Source of the DNA: UBA1081 sp045636025
Lineage (GTDB): Bacteria; Bacillota; Clostridia; Oscillospirales; Acutalibacteraceae
Length of the DNA: 64,000 bases
Assembly: GCA_045636025.1 (NCBI GenBank)
Contig: JAZTWP010000085.1
Span: forward strand, 7,319-71,318
Direction: 5' to 3'
The notes under the pieces: model-generated
The model's database searches: none
Told to the model about the DNA's origin: nothing
Seen by the model: only the letters and a program-made list of their open reading frames with translations
Position numbers and translations under genes: made by a program
In this document: in pieces, positions 41,337 to 50,415 of the stretch
Layout: each line of letters begins with the position of its first letter
How positions within the stretch are numbered: the first letter of the stretch is position 1

Positions 41337-41924
41337 TTATTTGAAGAAACTGCTTATAAAAATCTCAAGACCGATGAAAATGAGGATTGAGCCGCCGAAA
41401 ATTCCTGCTTTGCCTGCAAGTTTTGTACCGACTTTTCCGCCGATAATAATACCGCCAAGGCAGATTCCGAATGTTACAACTGCAATTACGGCAGCCGCAA
41501 GAATAGCCTTGGGCAGGTTATAATCTGCAATTGTGAAACCTACAGAAAGCGCATCAATTGATGTTGCAACGCCCTGCACAACAAGTGCACCGAAGCCTAC
41601 ACCAACTTTTTCTGCCTCTTCATCTTTGTTTTTAATGCCTTCAATTAGCATCTTTCCGCCAATGAAACCGAGAAGTGCAAGTGCAATCCAGGGAATGAAC
41701 TTTTCAAATGACTTAAAATACTGCAGAAGAGTATGTACGCATATCCAGCCGATCATAGGCATCAGTCCCTGAAATAATGCAAACATTCCTGCAACGCCCG
41801 TCATTTTTGTTTTTTTCATATTCGGCTCGTTGAGTCCGTTTGCAAGTGAAACAGAAAACGCATCCATTGCAAGACCGAGTCCGAGAAGTATGCTGTTAAA
41901 GAAAAAGCTGAAACTTAAATCCAT
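41337..41924 (-). CDS. mntP: Manganese efflux pump MntP
   Basis: 195 aa with six hydrophobic helices in two related halves. Each half has the conserved acidic motif of the MntP (DUF204/YebN) family: LGLAMDAFSVS near residue 18 and GVATSIDALSVG near 118. It exports excess Mn2+. I looked for a yybP-ykoY manganese riboswitch in the short upstream region (41925-42036) and did not see one. Its strand is opposite to spoVAC. Confidence 0.92.
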   Translation of the reverse strand: MDLSFSFFFNSILLGLGLAMDAFSVSLANGLNEPNMKKTKMTGVAGMFALFQGLMPMIGWICVHTLLQYFKSFEKFIPWIALALLGFIGGKMLIEGIKNKDEEAEKVGVGFGALVVQGVATSIDALSVGFTIADYNLPKAILAAAVIAVVTFGICLGGIIIGGKVGTKLAGKAGIFGGSILIFIGLEIFISSFFK

Positions 41925-42036
41925 TTTTTATCTCCTCATTTTTAATTCGATTTATTATAATTTATTATCAACATTCCGTCAATATCTATCCTTGACGTAA
42001 AAGCCAAAAAATTGTATACTATTTTTGGTGATAAAA

Positions 42037-42558
42037 ATGGTACTTTACATTGCAAGACACGGTGAATCATTAGGCAACACGGGTGAAGACCTCGGTCCCG
42101 ACCCTGCGTTATCAGAAAAAGGTATGCTTCAGGCTGAACTTCTCGGAAAAAGAATGCATAAATTCAGACTCGACGGCATTTTTGCAAGTCCTCTCACAAG
42201 AGCTGTGCAGACCGCAAATAAAACTGCTGAACTTCAGAACAAACAGGTTGAAGTTATCCCCACGGCATACGAAGTTGAAAACGAAACAACAGAAGAAGCC
42301 TATGCAAGAGCTGTCGGAGTGATTAAAACAATCAGAGCAAAGTTTTCTGCAGACGAAAGAGCCATAATTTTTGCCCACGGCACATTCAATAATTATCTGA
42401 CAAGTGCGGCAATCGGTTTCCCCGTCAGAGATGATTTCAATTTCTGCCAGGAAAACACGGGGCTTACATGCATCAAGTTTATGCCCGACGGACACATAAA
42501 AATTGAATTCGCAAATGATTATTGCCACCTCGCAACACTCGATGAGCCCGAATATTGA
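42037..42558 (+). CDS. Histidine phosphatase family protein
   Basis: The start is ATG 42037 (MVLYIARHGESLGN) with GGTGA. The RHGES motif holds the phosphorylated His; FASPLTRAVQTA and FAHGTFNNYL supply the second catalytic Arg and His of the phosphoglycerate-mutase-like fold. 173 aa. It could be a phosphoglycerate mutase-like or small-molecule phosphatase; the substrate is not predictable. A terminator stem AAAGCAGTAAATC / GATTTACTGCTTT lies at 42559-42589. Confidence 0.9.
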   Translation: MVLYIARHGESLGNTGEDLGPDPALSEKGMLQAELLGKRMHKFRLDGIFASPLTRAVQTANKTAELQNKQVEVIPTAYEVENETTEEAYARAVGVIKTIRAKFSADERAIIFAHGTFNNYLTSAAIGFPVRDDFNFCQENTGLTCIKFMPDGHIKIEFANDYCHLATLDEPEY

Positions 42559-42596
42559 AAAAGCAGTAAATCCTCTGATTTACTGCTTTCTATACT

Positions 42597-43040
42597 TTAT
42601 TCTTTTATTTCTTTTTCCCAATATTTATCAAGCAACCGTTTCGTTCTGAAACTGATAACTATAATTCCGTTCATATAAAAACGCTGTTTACCTTCAACTT
42701 TTCCGTTTATTTCATACACACGTGAAAATATAAAATCAATAATTGCCGAGCGTGAATAACCGTCACGTGCTTTCTTTATTTTTCGGATATTTTTCCACAG
42801 ATAAGATTCTTTTGGAACAAAAAGGTAATGCAGCGTGATACATTCCGTATCAAAACTGTAAAACAACGGCTCTTTTATCGGTCCGCCGATAACAAAAAGT
42901 AATCCGAGAATAAAGAAAAACACACTCCATACTGTTATTTCTTCACTTATTGCAACATATCCGAGAGTCAGCGTAAGAATCCCAAGAATAACAAACAGAA
43001 AAAACGATTTATTAAGTGCAATCTCCTTTTTGTTTTTCAT
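42597..43040 (-). CDS. Two-helix membrane protein with PH-like tail, 147 aa
   Basis: The start is ATG 43040 (MKNKKEIALNK) with AAGGGA. Two transmembrane helices (about 11-30 and 37-55) precede a beta-rich tail (YSFDTECITLHYLFVPKESYLWKNIRKIKK ...) that resembles bacterial PH-type domains. Function unknown. It is separated from the ribulokinase gene by a hairpin at 43062-43086. Confidence 0.6.
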   Translation of the reverse strand: MKNKKEIALNKSFFLFVILGILTLTLGYVAISEEITVWSVFFFILGLLFVIGGPIKEPLFYSFDTECITLHYLFVPKESYLWKNIRKIKKARDGYSRSAIIDFIFSRVYEINGKVEGKQRFYMNGIIVISFRTKRLLDKYWEKEIKE

Positions 43041-43094
43041 TATGTACATTCCCTTATACATAACGGGTGCCACGAAGACACCCGTTTATTGTTT

Positions 43095-44765
43095 TTATTT
43101 ACTTCTCTGTTCAATCTTGATTTTCTTAAGTCTCTTCATAACGTCATTTTCGCCCTTACCGAAGTAATCGTGGAGAATCTTGTATTCTGCGAAGAGTTTA
43201 TCGTAGATTTCTGTATTTTCCTTGATGGGGTTATAAACAACATTCTTAACCTGACCCATTGCTCTTGCGGCATCGAAAACATTATCCCAGCCGCCTTTTT
43301 CAGCACCTGCTGCAACTGCGCCGAAGATAGCACTTCCGAGTGCGGGACCCTGCATTGAGCCTGCAATTTTAACGGGAATACCAAGAACGTCTGCATAAAT
43401 CTGCATTGTCATGGGGTCTTTCTGACTGATACCGCCTGAAGCGTAGAATTCATCAACGGGCACACCGTTTCTGCGGTAGTTTTCTATAATTTCTCTTGTG
43501 CCGTATGCTGTAGCTTCAATAAGTGCTCTGTAGATTTCCTCAGGCTTTGTAAGAAGTGTCATACCAACGATCATACCTGTAAGGTCAACGTCAACGAGAA
43601 CACTTCTGTTGCCGTTCCACCAGTCGAGAGCAACAAGTCCGCTTTCACCGGGCTTCTGAACCTCTGCCTTTGAACGGAGATATTTATGAATATTCATACC
43701 AGCCTTTTCAGCGGCATCATAATATTCCTTGGGAAGACAATTATCAATAAACCATGCAAAATGGTCACCTACACAGCTCTGACCTGCTTCATAGCCGTAG
43801 AATCCGGGCATGATACCGTCAGCAACAACACCACACATACCGGGAACCTGAAGTTCTTCTTCACCCATGAGCATATGACATGTTGATGTACCCATAATTG
43901 CAAGAACCTTGCCGGGGCCGTCGATACCGACTGCAGGAACACAAACGTGAGCATCAACGTTACCTACTGCAACTGCAGTACCGACCTTAAGACCTGTAAG
44001 AGCGGCTGCCTTTTCGTTGATTTCGCCTGCTTTTGAGCCGAGAGGCATAATTTCAGTACCGAGCTTATCTTCGACAACATTTTCAAGTCTTTCGTCAAGA
44101 GCCTTGAAGAAATCCTTTGAGGGATAGCCTGTTGTCTTGTTCCAGAGTTCTTTATAACCTGCTGTGCATGAGTTTCTTGTCACGTTTCCGCAAAGCTGCC
44201 ATACAATCCAATCAGCAGCTTCGATGAACATATCAGCGGCATTGTAGATTTCTTCTTTCTCATCAAGAACCTGCCAGATTTTCGGAATAGCCCATTCTGA
44301 TGAAATCTTTCCGCCGTAGTTATTGAGCCATTTTTCATTTCTTGCTTCAGCAATCTCATTGAGCTTGTTTGCCTTATCCTGAGCAGCATGATGCTTCCAG
44401 AGTTTTACATAAGCATGAGGCTCATGCTCATATTCGGGAAGGAAGCAGAGGGGTGTTCCGTCTGCCTTTACGGGAATAAGTGTACATGCTGTGAAGTCTG
44501 TACCGACACCGATAACATCATCTGCACTGATTCCGCTTTCCTTAAGAACAGCAGGAATTGTGTTTGCAAGAACATCAAGATAGTCCTGAGGATGCTGAAG
44601 TGCCCAGTCTGTGCCGAGCTTTGTGCCGTCAGGAAGAGTTTCATCCATTACTGCGTGAGGATATTCATAAACAGCACTTGCAAGTTCTTCACCTGTTTTT
44701 GCATCTGCAATAACAGCACGACCTGAAAGTGTACCGTAGTCAACACCGATAACATATTTATTCAT
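43095..44765 (-). CDS. araB: Ribulokinase
   Basis: The start is ATG 44765 (MNKYVIGVDYGTLSGRA) with GAGGTG. 556 aa, normal for AraB. FGGY-kinase features are the N-terminal phosphate motif GVDYGTLSGRA, GVGTDFTACT, MGTSTCHML in the ATPase core, ASGGISQKDPMTMQIYADVLG and the C-terminal GPALGSAIFGAVAAG. It phosphorylates L-ribulose in arabinose breakdown. AraA and AraD are not next to it. A hairpin (AACGGGTG / CACCCGTT) lies downstream. Confidence 0.96.
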   Translation of the reverse strand: MNKYVIGVDYGTLSGRAVIADAKTGEELASAVYEYPHAVMDETLPDGTKLGTDWALQHPQDYLDVLANTIPAVLKESGISADDVIGVGTDFTACTLIPVKADGTPLCFLPEYEHEPHAYVKLWKHHAAQDKANKLNEIAEARNEKWLNNYGGKISSEWAIPKIWQVLDEKEEIYNAADMFIEAADWIVWQLCGNVTRNSCTAGYKELWNKTTGYPSKDFFKALDERLENVVEDKLGTEIMPLGSKAGEINEKAAALTGLKVGTAVAVGNVDAHVCVPAVGIDGPGKVLAIMGTSTCHMLMGEEELQVPGMCGVVADGIMPGFYGYEAGQSCVGDHFAWFIDNCLPKEYYDAAEKAGMNIHKYLRSKAEVQKPGESGLVALDWWNGNRSVLVDVDLTGMIVGMTLLTKPEEIYRALIEATAYGTREIIENYRRNGVPVDEFYASGGISQKDPMTMQIYADVLGIPVKIAGSMQGPALGSAIFGAVAAGAEKGGWDNVFDAARAMGQVKNVVYNPIKENTEIYDKLFAEYKILHDYFGKGENDVMKRLKKIKIEQRSK

Positions 44766-44835
44766 AGTCAAAACACCTCGTATATTAAATACTTATTTTA
44801 TTATATTATTAAACTCAGAAATATGCAATAGAGTT

Positions 44836-46716
44836 TTAATAATAAGAAACATTTTTATTGTCAAAAGGTTGATTGTCACCTTCAAGAATGTTTTCATTGT
44901 AGAATGTGCTTTTAAGTTCAAACACACTATTGACAGTTTTCCATCCCTTTTCTCCACCCTCTTCTTCAAAGAGAGTTTTTACACCTGAAAACATATTTGT
45001 ACCAAGCCCAAGCTTCTCGCCTTCAATTTTAACACCGATGCTTGCAAGAATTGTGGGGAACATATCATAGTTCGCCCACCATCTGTTTTGAGTTGTTTTT
45101 TCTGACACATTTGTTGTCATTTCCTTCGGAACATTCAAAAACAGATTAAAAGTTGTTCTGATATAGTTTTGATCAAAACCGACGAAGAAATTTGTATCCA
45201 TACTGTTATGGTCACCTATGATAACAATAGTTGTATTTTCATAGAATGGTTGCTGCTGAATCCAACGCACAAGCTTTACAGCCTCTGATGCACTGTATGC
45301 AATAACATTAGCATACTGACTTTCTCTTGGAGTGGGAGTATTAGGACCAACATAACCATCAGGGAAATGCGTATCAGCCGTTTCCATAACAAAATTAAAA
45401 GGTTTTCCGGTCTGAGCAAGACGTGTTATTTCATCCTTGGCATATTCATAGAGTTTATCATCCTCAAACCCCCAATAAACATAATAATCGTCAGGGATCC
45501 AACCTTTTTCAATTGCTGCATCATAGTCAAGAATATTGTAATTGCCATGATTTTTATAAAAATGATCAAGCCCACCGAATTTTGCAGTTGCACCAAACAT
45601 TATCGTCTGTTCATATCCCTGAGCTTCAAGAATATCGCCAAGCATCACAGCTCCTGGCATAAAATTACCTTCAGAACCATATGCATTAGGTCCTGTGGTC
45701 ACCTTCATCGGTATACCACCATTCATATTTACCATTGATGCAACAGACCAACTACAACCAGTTGTTGAGACAGGTCCTCCGAACCCAGTATCGAGATGAG
45801 AGAAACTTACACCTTCTTTTGCAAGTTCGGTAAGCGGAGCTATAAGATTCTCTTCCATATATCCACCCATATCGATTGATGCGTATGAGTTTTCCATTGA
45901 TTCAAGATAAATATGAATAAGATTTCTCTTCTTTTCAGGAAAATGCATTTTTACAGTTCTAGGATCTACAAAATGTTCTTCAATAAATTCAGATTCAATA
46001 ACATACATTTTCACCAGTTTTACCAGTTCAAATCTTACAACACCATATGCACAGCCACCGATACAAACAGCTAATGCAAGAATAATGCTTGCAATTTTTC
46101 TCATTACTGATGAAAAAATCTTTATCTTTCTATCTTTATATTCAAAAAACAATTCTCTTCCTGAAAAAACAAACATCATAAAGATTATCACAATTGATAT
46201 AGTCTGAAAAACAGGTCCGGACCACAAAGAGTCCATAATTGTATCACTTGTACCTTCAGTTGGTGAAAGAAGATTTATAAGCATCTGATCAGGAGGAATT
46301 TCCCCAAAAACTTCTTTACCCCATATTGTGCCGGTGAATGCTGCTGCACCAAAAAATACAAGCAGAACTGAAACAATTTTTATTATCATACTTTTTTTTG
46401 TTCCGCAAGAATCTTTTTCATAAATAAACCTGTGATCGACAATTCCTATTACAAATGTCCAAACAATACCAACGATCAAAGTTATCGCAAAATATAAATA
46501 CGGAAATCTTGACGAATGACCATTTACAGGAAAAACAGAACCTCCATTTATAAATTTAAACAATACTTCACATGTCAATAATGAAAAAACATTAGCAACA
46601 ACAGCATCAACAATCGTTACATACATAACAGCTGTACATTTTTTAATTTTTCTTACAAAAAGCGAATCAAACAAGCCAACCAATGAACCTGCAATAATAG
46701 TAACAGCTATAAACAT
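44836..46716 (-). CDS. LTA-synthase-like sulfatase-family membrane protein
   Basis: The start is ATG 46716 (MFIAVTIIAG) with AAGGAG; the longer frame lacks an RBS. Five hydrophobic helices fill the first 260 residues. The outside domain has the alkaline-phosphatase/LtaS fold: NLIHIYLESMENSYA (metal and nucleophile region), a GCSWSVASMVNMNGGIP block and VIIGDHNSMD, the metal-binding DH. LtaS-type enzymes transfer phosphoglycerol to lipoteichoic acid or related glycans. 626 aa, right length. The particular polymer is not known. Confidence 0.88.
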   Translation of the reverse strand: MFIAVTIIAGSLVGLFDSLFVRKIKKCTAVMYVTIVDAVVANVFSLLTCEVLFKFINGGSVFPVNGHSSRFPYLYFAITLIVGIVWTFVIGIVDHRFIYEKDSCGTKKSMIIKIVSVLLVFFGAAAFTGTIWGKEVFGEIPPDQMLINLLSPTEGTSDTIMDSLWSGPVFQTISIVIIFMMFVFSGRELFFEYKDRKIKIFSSVMRKIASIILALAVCIGGCAYGVVRFELVKLVKMYVIESEFIEEHFVDPRTVKMHFPEKKRNLIHIYLESMENSYASIDMGGYMEENLIAPLTELAKEGVSFSHLDTGFGGPVSTTGCSWSVASMVNMNGGIPMKVTTGPNAYGSEGNFMPGAVMLGDILEAQGYEQTIMFGATAKFGGLDHFYKNHGNYNILDYDAAIEKGWIPDDYYVYWGFEDDKLYEYAKDEITRLAQTGKPFNFVMETADTHFPDGYVGPNTPTPRESQYANVIAYSASEAVKLVRWIQQQPFYENTTIVIIGDHNSMDTNFFVGFDQNYIRTTFNLFLNVPKEMTTNVSEKTTQNRWWANYDMFPTILASIGVKIEGEKLGLGTNMFSGVKTLFEEEGGEKGWKTVNSVFELKSTFYNENILEGDNQPFDNKNVSYY

Positions 46717-46853
46717 AAAAAACTCCTTTTTACTGCTAATTGACCTCAGCAATTTTTTTTCATAATTATACCTAAATCCTTCACAAAAAGCAACATATAA
46801 ATAATACTGAATAATCATGATATTCTGTTCACAAAATAATATAGGTGATTAAT

Positions 46854-47501
46854 ATGAAAAGAATAGGTAAAAATGTAATAAAACTTTCAGGCACAACGGG
46901 AATTGTTGCAAGTGCGGGAGTAGGTGCAACGGCAGAAAAATCAGGTCCGCTGTCGGCTGATTTTGATTTTCTCTTTGACGATGACAACATCGGCTGTGAC
47001 ACATGGGAAAAGGCAGAAAGTGCGCTTCACAAAAAAGCTGTTACCCTTGCAATTGAAAAATCGGGAAAGACAAATGATAATATCAATCTGATTTTTGCAG
47101 GTGATCTGCTTAATCAGTGTACGGGGTCAACTTTCGGCATAAGGGATATGAATATTCCCTTTGTGGGAATGTACGGAGCCTGTTCAACAATGGTGCTTTC
47201 CCTTGCGACAGCATCGGTTTTTGTTGATTCGGGTGCGGCAGAAACAGCAGTTGCCTCCACATCATCGCATTTCTGCTCAGCCGAAAAACAATTCAGATTT
47301 CCCCTTGAATACGGCGGTCAGCGACCTCCCACGGCACAACGCACGGCAACAGCGTCAGGGGCTATAGTACTTGAAGGCGGAAAAGAAAACGGAATTATCA
47401 TAAACAAAGTAATGTTCGGAAAAATTCAGGATTTCGGCATAACAGATGCAAACAATATGGGTGCGGCAATGGCACCTGTAGATGTTAAAATAGAACCATA
47501 A
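46854..47501 (+). pseudogene. spoVAD: spoVAD 5' part, interrupted after codon 208
   Basis: The start is ATG 46854 (MKRIGKNVIKLSG) with AGGTGA. The sequence follows SpoVAD, the thiolase-fold dipicolinate-binding protein of spores: GPLSADFDFLFDDD, INLIFAGDLLNQCTGSTFGIRDMNIPFVGMYGACSTM, TSSHFCSAEKQFRFPLEYGGQ, and GITDANNMGAAMAP. After Pro-208 (47475-47477) it leaves the family and stops 8 codons later. The rest of the gene resumes at 60564. Joining the halves gives 337 codons, the normal length. Confidence 0.93.
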
Positions 47502-47555
47502 ATTAAGCGAAAAGCAACACAAAATCTTACACAAATTTCGACACGAAAGGTGGTG

Positions 47556-47577
47556 AAAAAGCCCTATTTTACTGGGG
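47556..47577 (+). repeat. Element inverted repeat, left
   Basis: The complement of this 22-base stretch shares CCCAGTAAAATAGG and the following T-rich bases with 60502-60522. It lies 78 bases inside the left junction. Confidence 0.75.
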
Positions 47578-47717
47578 TTGCGAACATTTTAGAACTTTTA
47601 ATTTTAGTGAGAGTAAAACTGTCCGAAAACACTTGTTTGCAATTTATTTACAATTAGTTTTTGACGCAAAAATCAGTATTATTATGACAAATAAGAAAAA
47701 ACGAAAGGATGAATCAA

Positions 47718-48074
47718 ATGAAAATTACATACCGCGAAGTGAATGGTTATCTTATTCCTAATCTCAAACTGCCACCTGAAGAGGCAAACATCAGACTTGG
47801 TAAATGGGGAATGATGTATAAATCTCATCTTGAAAATAATAAGAAGGTGTTTTTCAATACGCTGCTTATGCAAGGCAAACTGTATCAACATTGTGCAGAG
47901 GTTGAAAAGCAGGCAAGGGATATGTATGATATGCTTGTGGAGCAGATGAAAAAGTCAGAGGGTGTAACAGAGGGATTGAAAGAGGAAAATCAAATGGAGT
48001 GGGTGCAGAGAATGGGGAACATTGAATCGAGGGCAAGGGAGGTGGTGTGTAAAGAGTTAATCTATAATCAATAA
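47718..48074 (+). CDS. TnpV-family transposon protein
   Basis: I choose ATG 47718 (MKITYREVNGYLIPNL) because GAAAGGA is then 9 bases upstream; the earlier ATG touches the RBS. The 118-aa helical protein matches the TnpV family named after Tn4451 (LPPEEANIRLGKWGMMYKSHLENNKKVFFNTLLMQGKL). Its role is unknown and it is not needed for TnpX-mediated excision in Tn4451. First gene inside the spoVAD element. Confidence 0.85.
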   Translation: MKITYREVNGYLIPNLKLPPEEANIRLGKWGMMYKSHLENNKKVFFNTLLMQGKLYQHCAEVEKQARDMYDMLVEQMKKSEGVTEGLKEENQMEWVQRMGNIESRAREVVCKELIYNQ

Positions 48075-48117
48075 AAGCAAAATCCGAGGTTTTTATTCCT
48101 CGGATTTTGGGATAAAG

Positions 48118-49446
48118 ATGTTGATTAACAATTTGATTATTTTACGGACTCTTTATTTTTATTGTACATATTGTTCTGTTAAATCATCAAGGTATCTCAT
48201 TAAAAAATACGGCATTTCCTTTAACAAAATCATAGTGTCCTTGTTACGATCGAACATATCTCTCATTATCGGATGGCTACAAGTCAAGTCTATCATTTCC
48301 TTGAAATCTTTTATTCCTATGCTTTTATTGAAGCCACAAAAACAGGATAAAGTTTTACTCAGAACAATTGACGACTGTGCTCCCAAAAGCTCATTTTTGA
48401 GAAACAGCAACAATAGCAAATATCTATATTATTGTCACCTGAATCGCGGAGACAATCACTATCAGTACTACATAAGGACAGCAAATTTTATTCAAGATCA
48501 ATTGTCTAATAACAACAAAGAATTGTTCTCTTGGTTTAGATTTATTAAAGAAAAGGAAACCATTAGCAATAAAAATACAGTAAATATTATTGTTTCACCT
48601 TCTCATTTCAGTAACGAAGCTTTTGTGTCAGCTATTAATCAACATGTTTTTGAAGGTAAAGCATATATAATTAATTTTGATGTAAAAAAAGAGTTTCGCA
48701 GTTCTTTTGAGGCGAAATATAGCAATTATAAAGTTATGTTTGAATTAGCATTAAACGATTATCCACATTTCGATAAAATTGTTAATTTTTATTTCATTGA
48801 TGATAATATAGTGACAGGTGATACCTATCATAGAACAAAATCATTGATTGGCTTTTATGAAGAAGAAGAATATCGTTTTTTAATATCAAATTCAGTTGAT
48901 ATATCATCTAGAAATAAGCAGTTTGTTTTTGACAATATTATTAACTATTCAGAAGATCCAAAAAACAAAAAACCATTTATTAATATTAAGTTTGGAAGAA
49001 ACTATCCAACAGAAAAAGATAGCAAAAGTAAGGTTGCAGATGATTTCACTGTAAAGCAAATACGTATATTAGGAAACGATGTTCATTATAATTTGTGGAA
49101 GGATCAGATAACACAACTAACGACAAAAAACGCAACATATAAAAAACTTTTTGAGCAAATCAAATTAATAAAAGAAGATTGTGAACAAAAATGTATAATT
49201 ATAGGCGAAGCTATAGATGAAAAACAAAAGGAAATTTTTCAACTTTTAGATGGCTTGAACTTTTCCAACAAAGAAAAAACTCCTATTTGGTGTGAAGGGC
49301 ATCTTCCCTTGCGTAGTATAACAATTTCACCTAGCATTAATGAAGAGCAAGTGTTTAACATGCTCAACCATTATTGTAAACACGGAAAGTATTGGCTGAA
49401 GTATGTTAAAATAAATAAATCTACAATACCATATCGAAGTACATAA
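48118..49446 (+). CDS. Phosphoribosyltransferase-like (PRTase-CE-type) protein, N-terminus doubtful
   Basis: The open frame is 442 aa, but the first ~75 residues are hydrophobic and odd, and the opposite strand there carries a protein-like end (MIDLTCSHPIMRDMFDRN..., stop near 48159). The real gene may thus be truncated around 48330 by a rearrangement. The rest is coherent: VNIIVSPSHFSNEAF, then FYFIDDNIVTGDTYHRTKSLIG, which has the acidic pair and TG-T of a PRPP-binding loop, and SFVEQIK-like helices to the end. PRTase-like proteins of this kind occur in prokaryotic conflict systems. Function here is unknown. Confidence 0.5.
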   Translation: MLINNLIILRTLYFYCTYCSVKSSRYLIKKYGISFNKIIVSLLRSNISLIIGWLQVKSIISLKSFIPMLLLKPQKQDKVLLRTIDDCAPKSSFLRNSNNSKYLYYCHLNRGDNHYQYYIRTANFIQDQLSNNNKELFSWFRFIKEKETISNKNTVNIIVSPSHFSNEAFVSAINQHVFEGKAYIINFDVKKEFRSSFEAKYSNYKVMFELALNDYPHFDKIVNFYFIDDNIVTGDTYHRTKSLIGFYEEEEYRFLISNSVDISSRNKQFVFDNIINYSEDPKNKKPFINIKFGRNYPTEKDSKSKVADDFTVKQIRILGNDVHYNLWKDQITQLTTKNATYKKLFEQIKLIKEDCEQKCIIIGEAIDEKQKEIFQLLDGLNFSNKEKTPIWCEGHLPLRSITISPSINEEQVFNMLNHYCKHGKYWLKYVKINKSTIPYRST

Positions 49447-49599
49447 ATATAAAACTTTACACCAATATTTTCTGAATAATGATACATTAATTGAACTTTT
49501 GTTTTTTAAATCTTTAGACAAGAACTCTTTTCTCATCTCCTCATGCCCCTTCTGCAAAGCAATCCTTACACTCTCCTCTTCTGACATTTCATTAAGCAT
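49327..49599 (-). CDS. Short hypothetical protein downstream of the sigma-like gene
   Basis: ATG 49599 has AAGGAG at proper spacing. The first 35 residues (MLNEMSEEESVRIALQKGHEEMRKEFLSKD) look like a true helical protein, but the rest, which overlaps the 3' end of the PRTase-like gene on the other strand, does not. It is probably a 3'-truncated gene. It follows the sigma-like gene in the same direction. Confidence 0.45.
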   Translation of the reverse strand: MLNEMSEEESVRIALQKGHEEMRKEFLSKDLKNKSSINVSLFRKYWCKVLYLCTSIWYCRFIYFNILQPILSVFTIMVEHVKHLLFINAR

Positions 49600-49635
49600 T
49601 GCAATCTCCTTATACGTTTTCTTCTTACGGCGGAC

Positions 49636-50397
49636 CTAAACGGGTTCGCCGTTTTTGTCTTTTTGCATCTCAAATATGCTGTGACATTCAGGGCAGAAAG
49701 CAAGGCTATCAGCAATCATAAGCTGTGTACCGATATCAAGTTCGTTATATGCACACCATACTGCCTCAGACTGCTCTTTTCGGATAAGCTCAAGCTCCGG
49801 GTTAAAGGTGTTACCCCTTGTAACATCTTCAGCGGTTTCTTCTGAATCTTCGTCGCAGTATTCTTTGTAAAACGGTATAAACAATGTGTTACGGAGACCG
49901 GCAGTAATAAGCTCACAGGTGAATTTAGGTGAACGGTCAATTTGTTCTGCTATCCTTTCGATGTTCTCTTGAGTAGCCACTTCGCCATACTCTCTGCAAA
50001 GAGCCATAGCCTTGCGGAGCATTTTGTTCTCATCGGCATTTGGTATGGTAAGACCATGCCTCATTGAACGGATGTATTCGTGAATCTCATGCTCATAATA
50101 ATACTTTGCAAAATACAGGAACGGTACATTCTGCGATAAATCATATTTTTCAAGAGCCTTGTAAAGTCCGTGAACGAACACCATCTTCAAATCAGCAAAA
50201 TGCCCCTGCATAGCATAGTTTTGTACAATGCCGTAAATCTTATCGTTGAGCCTCGGCTCGTAAAAGTGTAGAAAATAGCCGAAATACCTTTCATCTTTTT
50301 CGGTCAGATAAAGCTCAATATATTCCTGAAGAGATTTCCTTTCTTTAGGTGCCGTAGCACAGTGAAATATATATAAATCTTCTTCCCATTTTTTCAT
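49636..50397 (-). CDS. Sigma-70-like factor of the mobile element
   Basis: 253 aa. Residues about 35-115 resemble sigma-70 region 2 (ARLNDKIYGIVQNYAMQGHF, then YDLSQNVPFLYFAKYYYEHEIHEYIRSMRHG). A region-3-like part follows (NADENKMLRKAMALCREYGEVATQENIERIAEQIDRS). A canonical region 4 is not obvious, and the end (FCPECHSIFEMQKDKNGEPV) looks cut short. It may direct element genes or act as a regulator. It follows the DUF6076-like gene by 18 bases. Confidence 0.62.
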   Translation of the reverse strand: MKKWEEDLYIFHCATAPKERKSLQEYIELYLTEKDERYFGYFLHFYEPRLNDKIYGIVQNYAMQGHFADLKMVFVHGLYKALEKYDLSQNVPFLYFAKYYYEHEIHEYIRSMRHGLTIPNADENKMLRKAMALCREYGEVATQENIERIAEQIDRSPKFTCELITAGLRNTLFIPFYKEYCDEDSEETAEDVTRGNTFNPELELIRKEQSEAVWCAYNELDIGTQLMIADSLAFCPECHSIFEMQKDKNGEPV

Positions 50398-50415
50398 TAT
50401 GCCACATCCTTTCCG

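Noticed and set aside
41925..42036. Manganese riboswitch before mntP
   Set aside because: The upstream region is too short and lacks the conserved yybP-ykoY features.
43095..46716. An arabinose-use operon around araB
   Set aside because: No araA, araD or arabinose transporter is adjacent; the next gene is an LTA-synthase-like protein separated by a gap.
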